From Confluentibacter lentus (GTDB taxonomy: Bacteria > Bacteroidota > Bacteroidia > Flavobacteriales > Flavobacteriaceae): DNA of 64,000 nt. Both the position numbers and the translations under genes were made by a program. Positions 25,430 through 33,518 of the stretch are shown here, in pieces (the stretch's first letter is position 1; every line of letters begins with the position of its first letter). The stretch lies in contig NZ_NIHE01000009.1 of assembly GCF_002806995.1 (NCBI RefSeq), positions 118,742 to 182,741 on the forward strand. Direction: 5' to 3'. The notes under the pieces were generated by a model. That model ran no database searches and had not been told where the DNA came from. It was given only the letters and a program-made list of their open reading frames with translations.

Positions 25430-26185
25430 TTAACTTCGGCGAAATGTATTGGGTTTATACTCTTTTGTTGAATCACTAATCAGTCTGCTTAATTCGCTAA
25501 ATTCTTCTTTGGTAAGTTCCCGGTATTTACCAACTGGCATATCCATTTTAATATTCATGATACGGACCCGTTTCAGTGTTTCAACTTCATAATTTAAATA
25601 TTCGCACATGCGACGGATTTGTCTATTTAAACCTTGGGTCAATATAATTTTGAATTCATAAGTGCTCAATTTTTCAACCACACATTTTTTCGTAACTCTA
25701 TCCAAATCTTCCAAGGGAATACCACCAGCCATCCGCTCCACAAACGTTTGGGAAATGGGTTTATCTACTTTTACAATATATTCTTTTTCATGATTGTTAC
25801 TGGCACGCAGAATTTTATTTACGATGTCGCCATCGTCTGTTAGAAGAATTAGGCCTTCACTGGGTTTATCTAACCGCCCGATTGGAAAAATACGTTTAGG
25901 ATAGTTGATAAAATCAATAATATTATCTTTTTCAACAGTGGTATCTGTGGTACAAACAATGCCTACAGGTTTGTTGAATGCTAAATAAACAAAGGATTTA
26001 TTGGTGTTACTGATTTCTTTTCCATCAACATGAACCACATCATTTGGTGCGACTTTTGTGCCCATTTCTGGAATGACACCGTTGATAGTGACCCGCCCAG
26101 CTTCAATCAATTTATCGGCTTCCCTGCGTGAACAATAACCGACTTCGCTTAAATATTTATTGATTCTTTTTAAATCTGCTTCCAT
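25430..26185 (-). CDS. rluF: 23S rRNA pseudouridine synthase, RluF-like
   Basis: A pseudouridine synthase of the RluB/E/F family with an N-terminal S4 RNA-binding domain (MEADLKRINKYLSEVGYCSRREADKLIEAGRVTING). Its catalytic domain carries the active Asp in IGRLDKPSEGLILLTDDG and ends with GLNRQIRRMCEYLNYEVETLKRVRI. I chose the ATG at 26185 (251 residues) because the conserved S4 start follows at once; an in-frame ATG at 26203 would add six residues and sit 2 bp from the upstream stop. RluF modifies a uridine in 23S rRNA domain V. It closely follows the hydrolase gene, probably in one operon. Confidence 0.9.
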   Translation of the reverse strand: MEADLKRINKYLSEVGYCSRREADKLIEAGRVTINGVIPEMGTKVAPNDVVHVDGKEISNTNKSFVYLAFNKPVGIVCTTDTTVEKDNIIDFINYPKRIFPIGRLDKPSEGLILLTDDGDIVNKILRASNNHEKEYIVKVDKPISQTFVERMAGGIPLEDLDRVTKKCVVEKLSTYEFKIILTQGLNRQIRRMCEYLNYEVETLKRVRIMNIKMDMPVGKYRELTKEEFSELSRLISDSTKEYKPNTFRRS

Positions 26186-26204
26186 AGCCCAAAAATACAA
26201 CAAA

Positions 26205-27029
26205 CTATTGGTTGATAAAGTCTAAAATATACGTATTAATTTCCTTGGATTTTAAGCCATGACCCAACCCAGAAGTTGATATAAGTATAGAATTTTTATA
26301 ATGTTTTTGATAATCTAAAGCATCATCATAAGGAATAACCCGGTCTTCTTCATCATGAATTATGAGGCCTTTTGGATGCATATTTTCTGAAAAATTACTA
26401 ATATGATAATAGCTAGGTAAATGTCCGAAACGTTTAAGCACAAATTGCTCAATCCCATTAAAAACCTTTTTGTTATAACCCATCATGGTTTTATAACGAT
26501 CAAAAATACCAGTGAAATTTGAAGGAGCACCCAGCAATACCAATTTTTTAACTGAATCCAGATTGTATTTGTGTTGAAAAATGACAGTCGCTATACCGCC
26601 AACGGAATGTCCTATAATAACAGTTGGATTTACTTTTTTTGCGACTATATGAATACATTCAGAATACAGTACCGTATTAAATAATGCGCCTCCAGAATTT
26701 CCATGCGCAGGAGCATCTAAAGCAATGATATTATAATCCAATTTTTTTAAAACATCAATTAATTTTTTCCATCTTGAGGTGTTACTCTCCCAACCATGAA
26801 CCAGCAAAATGGTTTCCTTTTTCCCAATCCATTGGTAAGTCATAATATTTATGTCTTTATATGGTAATCCTTGTTGGATTGAGGTATTAAGAAATTCAGC
26901 ATCCATTTTTTTAGCTTTTCCTTGGGGTCTGGAAAACAATTGAAAAGCCAAATGCACCGCAAATGGTGTTGATATATAACTGATAAAGTTTATGGAAGAA
27001 CCAACAATTCTTGGTAGATATTTATTCAT
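26205..27029 (-). CDS. Alpha/beta hydrolase
   Basis: A 274-residue alpha/beta-hydrolase. Visible elements are the oxyanion-hole HGWESNTSRW (near residue 78), the nucleophile elbow GHSVGG (near 141, Ser as nucleophile), a late acid in IHDEEDRVIPYDD (near 226), and a His in GLGHGL (near 256). A hydrophobic N-terminus (about residues 8-30, INFISYISTPFAVHLAFQLF) could be a membrane anchor. Such enzymes cleave esters, thioesters or related bonds; the substrate is unknown. It lies just upstream of rluF on the same strand, likely co-transcribed by proximity only. Confidence 0.88.
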   Translation of the reverse strand: MNKYLPRIVGSSINFISYISTPFAVHLAFQLFSRPQGKAKKMDAEFLNTSIQQGLPYKDINIMTYQWIGKKETILLVHGWESNTSRWKKLIDVLKKLDYNIIALDAPAHGNSGGALFNTVLYSECIHIVAKKVNPTVIIGHSVGGIATVIFQHKYNLDSVKKLVLLGAPSNFTGIFDRYKTMMGYNKKVFNGIEQFVLKRFGHLPSYYHISNFSENMHPKGLIIHDEEDRVIPYDDALDYQKHYKNSILISTSGLGHGLKSKEINTYILDFINQ

Positions 27030-27142
27030 TTAAAAGAATGGATTCACTAATTACTAAATGCAAAGAGTTTTATATTATATATTTTTCAGCAACAAATTCA
27101 TTAATCTTTATTACCCAGCACCCTAGATATAAGACCCAGCAC

Positions 27143-28117
27143 CTATTTCAGCGGTTTCCTCTTAATCATTCCTCCTTTCAAATCTTTTACAATACCCATG
27201 ATGATAAACGCCCTTTTGTCAATCTTATCAATTTCAGTCTGTAATCTTGCGAGTTCCAAGCGTGTCACTACGGTATAAATAATATCTTTATCATAGCTTT
27301 CACCATTTGTTCCAAAACCTCCTTTACCAGCATATATGGTACAAGCTCGTCTTAAATTCTTAATAATCATGTTCCTTAAATCTTCATGCTTTTCTGAAAT
27401 AATGGTAACACCTACATATTCTTCAACACCATCTACCACAAAATCTACCGTTTTGGCTGCTGATAAATACGTTAATATCGCATAAAGCGCTGTTTCAACA
27501 GAAAGAATATAGGCACCCACAGAAAATATGAGAAGGTTAATTAAAAGTAGGACGTCTCCAATAGTAAGGGATAATTTTTTACTTAAAAAGATAGCTAGCA
27601 CTTCCGTACCATCAATCACACTTCCGCCTCTCATAGACATACCGATACCCAGACCTAAAAAGAATCCTCCAAAAACAGAAATCAATAATTTATCATCGGT
27701 TACAGTTGGGTATTCTACAAAATGCACAACAAAAGCCAAAAGTGCAATGGCCGCAATACTTCGTATGGCAAATTTGATGTTGAGGGTTTTAGAAGCTAAA
27801 ATGATGAAAGGAAGATTGACAAGAATTAAAAAATAACTTAAATCTAAATTGGTCACATTTTGAAGTAATAACGACATACCCGTTGCGCCACCATCAATAA
27901 ACCGATTTGGCAATAAAAATCCTTTTAATCCAAATCCAGCCGAAAATACGCCAATTATAATAAAAATGTATTCTTTTATGGCATGCGATATTTCTACTTC
28001 AAATCTCCTAACTATAGGTACAATTTGCTTGTTACTAACAGGATTGTCAGTTTTTTGCTTCGATTTTATGCTCTTTCGAGCAATTTCTACTAAAATCTTT
28101 GATATAAAAGAATTCAT
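27143..28117 (-). CDS. YitT-family membrane protein
   Basis: A 324-residue membrane protein with about five or six helices (residues about 45-215) and a C-terminal soluble DUF2179 domain (about 230-315, VTIISEKHEDLRNMIIKNLRRACTIYAGKGGFG and DIIYTVVTRLELARLQTEIDKIDKRAFIIMG). The loop GFGLKGFLLPNRFIDGGATGMSLLL is typical of the YitT/DUF161 family. The family is widespread but without a settled function; links to redox or metabolite transport have been proposed. It carries an extended charged N-terminus before the first helix. Confidence 0.9.
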   Translation of the reverse strand: MNSFISKILVEIARKSIKSKQKTDNPVSNKQIVPIVRRFEVEISHAIKEYIFIIIGVFSAGFGLKGFLLPNRFIDGGATGMSLLLQNVTNLDLSYFLILVNLPFIILASKTLNIKFAIRSIAAIALLAFVVHFVEYPTVTDDKLLISVFGGFFLGLGIGMSMRGGSVIDGTEVLAIFLSKKLSLTIGDVLLLINLLIFSVGAYILSVETALYAILTYLSAAKTVDFVVDGVEEYVGVTIISEKHEDLRNMIIKNLRRACTIYAGKGGFGTNGESYDKDIIYTVVTRLELARLQTEIDKIDKRAFIIMGIVKDLKGGMIKRKPLK

Positions 28118-28195
28118 GGGCAGGACTTATATGTTATTCCAAAATATTAAAGAGATTGGTGCTTTTTATAATTAACTGAATCATTAAGGCAAACA

Positions 28196-29737
28196 TTATC
28201 TTTTCATAACTCTTGTTAAAATCCCAAACACACTACGAATAAACGTGGCACTTGTTAGCACTTTTACAACAGGATTCATAGCGGTGCTTTTTCTTGCTGG
28301 TGCAGACGTTTTTTGTTTAGAGGCAGCTTTTTCAAAAGCTTCTCGTTCTTGTTTCGCTTTTTCCTTGGCTTCTTCTGCTTCTGCCTGTTCTATTTTTTTA
28401 TTTAAAAGTTCATAAGCACTTTCTCTATCAATGGTTTCATTGTATTTTTTTACGAGCTTGGATTGGGAAAGCAAGGTGTTTAATTCGCTTTCTGTTAGCA
28501 CATCCATGCGGCTCATAGGTGCACGCATCATAGTTGCTGCCAATGGGGTAGGTCGACCTTTTTCATCTAATGCAGATACCAAAGCTTCGCCGATACCAAG
28601 CGATGTTAAAACAGTTTCCGTATCATAATACTCGGAATCGGGATAATTTTGAGCCGTCATTTTAATAGCTTTTCTATCGTTGGCAGTAAACGCTCTAAGT
28701 GAGTGCTGAATTTTTAAACCTAACTGACTTAAAACGGCTTCGGGCACATCAGTTGGGTTTTGGGTTACAAAATACAAGCCGACACCTTTACTTCTAATTA
28801 ACTTGACAATACTTTCAATTTGGTTCAATAAAGCTTTGGACGCCTCATTAAAAATTAAATGGGCTTCATCAATAAAAATAACCAATTCTGGTCGGTCGCT
28901 ATCACCTTGCTCAGGAAAGGTGGAATATATTTCAGCCAATAAACTCAACATAAACGTTGAAAATAATTTAGGTCTATCTTGAATATCGGTCAAACGGATG
29001 ATATTTATATAACCTCTACCATCTCTATCAATTCTTAATAAATCGTCGACATCAAAAGAGGTTTCCCCAAAAAACAAATCAGCTCCTTGTTGTTCCAATT
29101 CTACTATTTTCCTTAAAACAGAGCCTGTTGAAGCTGTAGAGATATGACCATAAGCCTCAGCAAATTTACTTTTACCTTCTTGCGTGGCGTATTGCAATAT
29201 TTTTTTGAAATCCTTTAAATCGAGAATCGGTAATTTATTATCGTCACAATATTGAAAAATAACCGCCACAACGCCAGACTGTGCTTCAGATAAATCTAAA
29301 ATACGTGATAGTAAAACAGGTCCGAATTCACTAATAGTCGCCCTAAGTCTAACTCCATCTTGTTCCGATAAGGTTAAAATTTCAACAGGAAAACTTTTAG
29401 GTTCATAAGGCAAACCAATTAGCGCATGACGTTCATCAATTTTTGGATGGCCTGCACTGGCCTGCGCCAAACCACTTAAATCACCCTTAATATCCATGAG
29501 TAATACAGGAATTCCTTTATCGCTCAAATTTTCCGCCAATACCTGCAACGATTTTGTTTTGCCAGTACCTGTGGCACCAGCAATTAAACCATGACGATTC
29601 AGGGTTTTTAATGGAATTTTTACATAAGCGTTTGTAATGGTTTCACCGTCTAACATGGCGGCACCCATAGGGATAAAATCACCTTTGGTAGTGTTGCCTT
29701 CATTGATGTAATTAAAAAAGGTTTCTTTTTTATCCAT
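28196..29737 (-). CDS. HerA-like ATPase (DUF853 family)
   Basis: A 513-residue P-loop ATPase of the DUF853/YjgR group within the HerA/FtsK superfamily. Walker A is GATGTGKTKS (near residue 53) and Walker B is LVIFIDEAHLIF (near 285). SKGVGLYFVTQNPTDVPEAVLSQLG is the sensor region. The C-terminus (about 430-490) is a charged, Lys/Glu/Ala-rich helical tail with KQKTSAPARKS. Relatives resemble DNA-pumping motors, but the cellular role of this group is unclear. No NurA nuclease gene is next to it, so a HerA-NurA end-resection role is not supported. Confidence 0.88.
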   Translation of the reverse strand: MDKKETFFNYINEGNTTKGDFIPMGAAMLDGETITNAYVKIPLKTLNRHGLIAGATGTGKTKSLQVLAENLSDKGIPVLLMDIKGDLSGLAQASAGHPKIDERHALIGLPYEPKSFPVEILTLSEQDGVRLRATISEFGPVLLSRILDLSEAQSGVVAVIFQYCDDNKLPILDLKDFKKILQYATQEGKSKFAEAYGHISTASTGSVLRKIVELEQQGADLFFGETSFDVDDLLRIDRDGRGYINIIRLTDIQDRPKLFSTFMLSLLAEIYSTFPEQGDSDRPELVIFIDEAHLIFNEASKALLNQIESIVKLIRSKGVGLYFVTQNPTDVPEAVLSQLGLKIQHSLRAFTANDRKAIKMTAQNYPDSEYYDTETVLTSLGIGEALVSALDEKGRPTPLAATMMRAPMSRMDVLTESELNTLLSQSKLVKKYNETIDRESAYELLNKKIEQAEAEEAKEKAKQEREAFEKAASKQKTSAPARKSTAMNPVVKVLTSATFIRSVFGILTRVMKR

Positions 29738-29939
29738 GGGTATTTATTTTGCATAAAAATACACGAAAAATGAAGAAGAAAAAAATAAGGCTTCATTTTA
29801 TAAAATGGGTTTTATGTTTTTCTTTTCTAACTATTCTAAACAAGAAATTAAAATTTTGAGTTGAAAATGTTTCGGGTAACTACCAAAGGAAATTTAAAAA
29901 AACCTAAATCAAAAATCGTAAATCGTAAATTTTAAAAAG

Positions 29940-29947
29940 TATCTTTG
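29940..29947 (+). promoter_or_regulatory. -7 box directly before queE
   Basis: TAtcTTTG (29940-29947) fits the TAnnTTTG consensus and lies only 6 nt before the ATG at 29954. If used, transcription would begin at or next to the start codon, giving a leaderless message. No clear TTG is present at -33. Confidence 0.45.
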
Positions 29948-29953
29948 CAAACT

Positions 29954-30583
29954 ATGAATAATGACTTGCAAATATTGGTTGATAAAGGTGAAATGTTGCC
30001 TTTAATGGAGGAGTTTTATACCATACAAGGGGAGGGTTTCCATAAGGGAACGGCCGCTTATTTTATAAGAATTGGAGGGTGCGATGTGGGTTGCCATTGG
30101 TGTGACGTTAAAGAAAGTTGGAATGCTAATTTACACCCACCGACAGAAGTTTACAAAATCGTTGAAAATGCCAAAAAACATAGTGATACCATTGTGGTTA
30201 CGGGTGGCGAACCATTAACTTGGGACATGACTATTCTAACAAATGCACTAAAAGCTGAAGGTTTGCAAATACATATTGAAACCTCTGGGGCTTATAAATT
30301 AACTGGTATTTGGGATTGGATTTGTTTGTCACCAAAAAAGATGAAATTACCGACTCAAGAAGTTTATGAAAAAGCAAATGAGCTGAAAATGATCATTTAT
30401 AATAAAGATGATTTTCGTTTTGCTGAAGAACAAGCTGCTAAAGTTAATAAAGATTGTATTTTATATTTGCAGCCTGAATGGAGCAAACGCGATAAAGTGA
30501 TTCCGGAAATTGTAGCTTATGTGATGGCGAATCCTAAATGGAAAGTGTCTTTACAAACGCATAAGTATTTGAATATTCCTTAA
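29954..30583 (+). CDS. queE: 7-carboxy-7-deazaguanine synthase
   Basis: A 209-residue radical-SAM enzyme making 7-carboxy-7-deazaguanine from carboxytetrahydropterin in queuosine or deazaguanine synthesis. The cluster motif CX3CX2C lies in GGCDVGCHWCDVKESW (near residue 45), followed by VVTGGEPLTW. The N-terminal LPLMEEFYTIQGEGFHKGTAAYFIRIGG is typical of QueE. I chose ATG 29954; a TTG nine bases upstream is open but less likely. No other queuosine genes lie nearby. Its last codons and stop lie within a perfect 34-bp inverted repeat shared with the downstream gap. Confidence 0.94.
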   Translation: MNNDLQILVDKGEMLPLMEEFYTIQGEGFHKGTAAYFIRIGGCDVGCHWCDVKESWNANLHPPTEVYKIVENAKKHSDTIVVTGGEPLTWDMTILTNALKAEGLQIHIETSGAYKLTGIWDWICLSPKKMKLPTQEVYEKANELKMIIYNKDDFRFAEEQAAKVNKDCILYLQPEWSKRDKVIPEIVAYVMANPKWKVSLQTHKYLNIP

Positions 30584-30637
30584 AAAAAATACCCTTGAAA
30601 AACTTCAAGGGTATTTTTTTTAAGGAATATTCAAATA
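30566..30637. terminator. Perfect 34-bp inverted repeat / bidirectional terminator
   Basis: Arms 30566-30599 and 30604-30637 are exact reverse complements around the loop AAAC. The centre (ACCCTTGAA/TTCAAGGGT with eight A and eight T) is a normal bidirectional terminator between the convergent queE and DUF2911 genes. The outer half is unusual: it mirrors the final five codons and stop of queE. Confidence 0.92.
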
Positions 30638-30646
30638 AAATGAATC

Positions 30647-31174
30647 TTATTTACTAACTGGTACAGCAACTCTAGTTGTGCCCCAAGCTAAGTACATGTT
30701 ATTGTTTTCAAAAACAATTGAAAAATCATCAACAGCTTCTCCAGTACTTGCAGGAACATTGACTCTTAAAACATCATTCGCTTCTTTATAGCTAAAAGCG
30801 CCCCAAACATCTAAGTCACTATTTAAAATGATAGTCCATTCTGTTTCACCTGGGATAGAAAATAAGGAGTAAGTGCCAGCTTTTACTGGTTTTCCACCAA
30901 ACGTCATGTCTTGAAAAAATTTAATTTCCGTTGCTTCATTAGCGCCAGTTCTCCAAACTTTACCGATAGGTGCCAATTTACTTAACTCCCTTCCGTTAAG
31001 TTGAGGTCGGCTATAAATAACTTTAATCATTGGCGGAGCAGTTCTTTCGGTTCTATAATAGGTAATGTCTAAAGGACTTTTGTCCACACTAGCAAATTTT
31101 TGTGCATGGGTATTTATTGAGAATAGCATACCAAAAACTAAAGCAATAGTTGTTAAGAAAGTTGTTTTTTTCAT
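30647..31174 (-). CDS. DUF2911 periplasmic protein
   Basis: A 175-residue secreted protein with signal MKKTTFLTTIALVFGMLFSINTHAQ. The mature part is one DUF2911 domain: ITYYRTERTAPPMIKVIYSRPQLNGRELSKLAPIGKVWRTGANEATEIKFFQDMTFGGKPVKAGTYSLFSIPGETEWTIILNSD. DUF2911 proteins are common in Bacteroidota and have no established function; the fold is predicted beta-rich. It is convergent with queE across the long inverted repeat. The 63-codon gene lies 77 bp upstream on the same strand. Confidence 0.9.
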   Translation of the reverse strand: MKKTTFLTTIALVFGMLFSINTHAQKFASVDKSPLDITYYRTERTAPPMIKVIYSRPQLNGRELSKLAPIGKVWRTGANEATEIKFFQDMTFGGKPVKAGTYSLFSIPGETEWTIILNSDLDVWGAFSYKEANDVLRVNVPASTGEAVDDFSIVFENNNMYLAWGTTRVAVPVSK

Positions 31175-31251
31175 TTGTCGAATTATGGATTAATTTTTTT
31201 TAAAATTAATATAAATAATCTTAATGATAATATAAAAGTTGAATGGGAATG

Positions 31252-31443
31252 TTAAAATTTAAGATTTGATGGATTGTTTTCTCGGTTATTCAATTCGTTT
31301 AGCCATTCCATATTTCTTTTATCCATGGCTTCTTGAGAAATTAATTTCCCTTTTTTGATATCCTGCTCACTCATTTCCAACATGGTTTTTTGCTCATTTG
31401 TCAATTCAACGATTTCAGATTTATATGAATTTAATGTTGACAT
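31252..31443 (-). CDS. Small helical protein, antitoxin-like by pattern only
   Basis: A 63-residue, strongly charged, helical protein (MSTLNSYKSEIVELTNEQKTMLEMSEQDIKKGKLISQEAMDKRNMEWLNELNN). Its size and the phrase LTNEQKTMLEMSEQDIKKGKLISQEAMDKRNMEWL resemble short antitoxin-type proteins that precede RelE-like toxins. No toxin gene follows: downstream is the DUF2911 gene. It may therefore be an orphan or unrelated. It sits at the left edge of a small AT-rich accessory stretch. Confidence 0.5.
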   Translation of the reverse strand: MSTLNSYKSEIVELTNEQKTMLEMSEQDIKKGKLISQEAMDKRNMEWLNELNNRENNPSNLKF

Positions 31444-31517
31444 TTGTGTTGATTTTGATTTTAAATATCTGAAAAATTAGTTGTTTTTCCTAATTGCATA
31501 AAACGTTTTTCTTTTGG

Positions 31518-31628
31518 AAAGGATTCGCACGGCAGCAGGGTAATTTATAATTTCTGCTCATGTTTACTTTTATTTAAAAATATAAAATATTTCTTTTAAG
31601 CAAGAACCACGCGAAAGGATTCGCGCGG
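31518..31628. repeat. Pair of 15-bp direct repeats
   Basis: AAAGGATTCGCACGG (31518-31532) and AAAGGATTCGCGCGG (31614-31628) differ at one base and are 96 bp apart. They are much more GC-rich than the surrounding DNA and lie in the 206-bp gap next to the unknown 567-residue gene. They could be remains of a mobile unit or a protein-binding pair. Confidence 0.6.
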
Positions 31629-31649
31629 AAACCGGGGTACTTGATGGCT

Positions 31650-33353
31650 TTATTCTTTTATTTCCTTTAAATATTTATAATCATTTCCTTGTTTTAGCAA
31701 AACATATTGATTCCAAAATTTTTCGTCATTTAGGTTGTCAACAGAAAAATTCCATTCGGTTAGAGAACCAATTTGGTCAACAACTTCGCTTCCAAATAAA
31801 TTACCTTGAATAGCTAAAGGTTCAAAATAGTTCCATTCATAAATTTTTTTGGAATCATTAAAAGCTACAAAATAGTGAAGTTTTTTTATTCCTTCCTTAT
31901 CGGTTACTAATACGGGATTAATTGCTAAATCTCTGTTTTCTGAATATATTAAGGAATGAACGGATAATTTTGAATAACTGTCAGGATTATTTTTCTTTAA
32001 AATTTCATATTTTGGTTTAAAAACATTCTCGTTTAGTTGTTCTTCAAAAGAAGTGTTTTTTGATTGCTTTTCTCTCCTTAAAGAGTCTGCGATAATTTCG
32101 TATAGTCCAATATAATTTCGATTATTAACTTCATCTGTTTTCCAAATAGATTCTCCATATTTATCCCAATCTGGGTCTTTTTTTAAGTCAGAGACTTTTT
32201 CAAATAAGTTAGTCTCCCAAAAATCAGGATTTAATTCTGTTGAATTTTCTTTGAAAAAATTCCATTTTTGAAGATTATTAAAATATTGTTTTTCTCCTTC
32301 ATTTATTGAGTTTGCTTGAAAATAAGTGACTTTTGATTTTTCGTAATACCATTTATCATTGTATTTCACGGCTTTTATGATGTAAGCATAAGTTCTTGGA
32401 ATTTCTTCCAGAAACTCCTTGTCTTTAATGTCATTTGGTGAAATGATTTTTACGTTTTTATCTTTTTTATTTTTAGTTAAATCTTTAAAGTCTTGAGAAG
32501 AAGCTTGCTCAATAAAAAAAGCTACAAATTTTGTTTTGTCATCATTTAGCAATAATTGAAAAGGCTTATCATTACTATTAGATAAAATGGTTCTTAAAAA
32601 TTGTTCATCAAAATCTTTTCTTAAATATTTATTTGAAAGAACATTTAATCTTTCTTGACTTAATTGTTTTTCTTTTTTTAATGTCGGGCTATTAATTGCA
32701 ATTGTATGAATAATATCACTCAATGCTTTGGACAAAGCATTATTAATTGTACAATTAATTGATTCATTTGCACAGGCAAACTCAAATCCTGGATTATTCC
32801 AATCTCCTATATAAGATTTGTCTATTGCTATTGAGTTTGATATGTTGTCAAATAATTGAATTTTAATTTCTGCATAAGCAACATTATCTTTTTTGTACAA
32901 CTCAATTTTTGAGAAATTAAGGACATATTGAAATTTCTCGTTTTCAGATATATTTTTTAAATTAGTTAAAGAACCATCACTTTTTTGGTCTTTTAGAATA
33001 ATTAATAGATTTGGGAATTTTTCAAAAAAACGATATGCTAAAAATTGCTCGGAAATGGAACTTGCATTTTTGAAAAAATCTATATTTTTAGCAAATTCTA
33101 TTTCACTTTTTATCATTTCTCGGATGTTTTCGGGTTGTGATAAAAAATCTTCAGATTTAAGGTAAGTTTCTGTTTCTAAAGTATTGTTTTTTTTAACAAT
33201 ACTGTCGTTGTATTCCGTTACTTCTTTCTTGAATGATTTATCGTATTTTATTTCATTTGGGGAAAGTATTAGAATCGTTGGTTCAAGTTTTTCCTGTGCA
33301 AAAGTTAAGATTGAAACAAATAGGATTATTAAAGTAAATAATTGTTTTTTCAT
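31650..33353 (-). CDS. Secreted protein of unknown function
   Basis: A 567-residue exported protein. The start at 33353 gives signal MKKQLFTLIILFVSILTFAQ; a longer in-frame ATG at 33401 adds 16 residues that lack signal character. The rest is Lys/Asn/Glu-rich with no motif I recognise. A region near residues 180-200 (GFEFACANESINCTINNALSKAL) has two Cys, and there are several W/Y/F-rich strands such as YDKWYYEKSK-like NDKWYYEKSKVTYF. The codon use is more AT-rich than in the flanking housekeeping genes, suggesting accessory or transferred DNA. It lies directly downstream of the gatCAB-aspS terminator on the same strand but is probably a separate unit. Confidence 0.75.
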   Translation of the reverse strand: MKKQLFTLIILFVSILTFAQEKLEPTILILSPNEIKYDKSFKKEVTEYNDSIVKKNNTLETETYLKSEDFLSQPENIREMIKSEIEFAKNIDFFKNASSISEQFLAYRFFEKFPNLLIILKDQKSDGSLTNLKNISENEKFQYVLNFSKIELYKKDNVAYAEIKIQLFDNISNSIAIDKSYIGDWNNPGFEFACANESINCTINNALSKALSDIIHTIAINSPTLKKEKQLSQERLNVLSNKYLRKDFDEQFLRTILSNSNDKPFQLLLNDDKTKFVAFFIEQASSQDFKDLTKNKKDKNVKIISPNDIKDKEFLEEIPRTYAYIIKAVKYNDKWYYEKSKVTYFQANSINEGEKQYFNNLQKWNFFKENSTELNPDFWETNLFEKVSDLKKDPDWDKYGESIWKTDEVNNRNYIGLYEIIADSLRREKQSKNTSFEEQLNENVFKPKYEILKKNNPDSYSKLSVHSLIYSENRDLAINPVLVTDKEGIKKLHYFVAFNDSKKIYEWNYFEPLAIQGNLFGSEVVDQIGSLTEWNFSVDNLNDEKFWNQYVLLKQGNDYKYLKEIKE

Positions 33354-33418
33354 TTGTGTTTTGTTGAGTTTAGCTTGCTGGTAACAAGTAAATATAATCA
33401 ATATTTCCTACGAAAATA

Positions 33419-33448
33419 AAAATCCCGACAGCTACCTATCGGGATTTT
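33419..33448 (-). terminator. Terminator of the gatC-gatA-gatB::aspS operon
   Basis: Arms AAAATCCCGA (33419-33428) and TCGGGATTTT (33439-33448) pair around a 10-nt loop; reverse-strand T-rich sequence follows. It lies 71 bp after the aspS stop. The spacer between them is a G/A-rich (reverse strand) low-complexity tract with repeated GACT and AGAGAC words. Confidence 0.85.
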
Positions 33449-33518
33449 GTAAATCTATTTTTTATAGTCCAAAGTCTCTAGTCTCCAGTTTAGAGTCTTT
33501 CATCTATCGTCTTTTATC

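Noticed and set aside
28196..29737. HerA-NurA defence or end-resection operon
   Set aside because: No NurA-type nuclease or other defence gene is adjacent; the protein fits the DUF853 subgroup.
31252..31443. Complete toxin-antitoxin pair
   Set aside because: Only the small antitoxin-like frame is seen; no toxin-sized frame with RelE or ParE features lies on either side.
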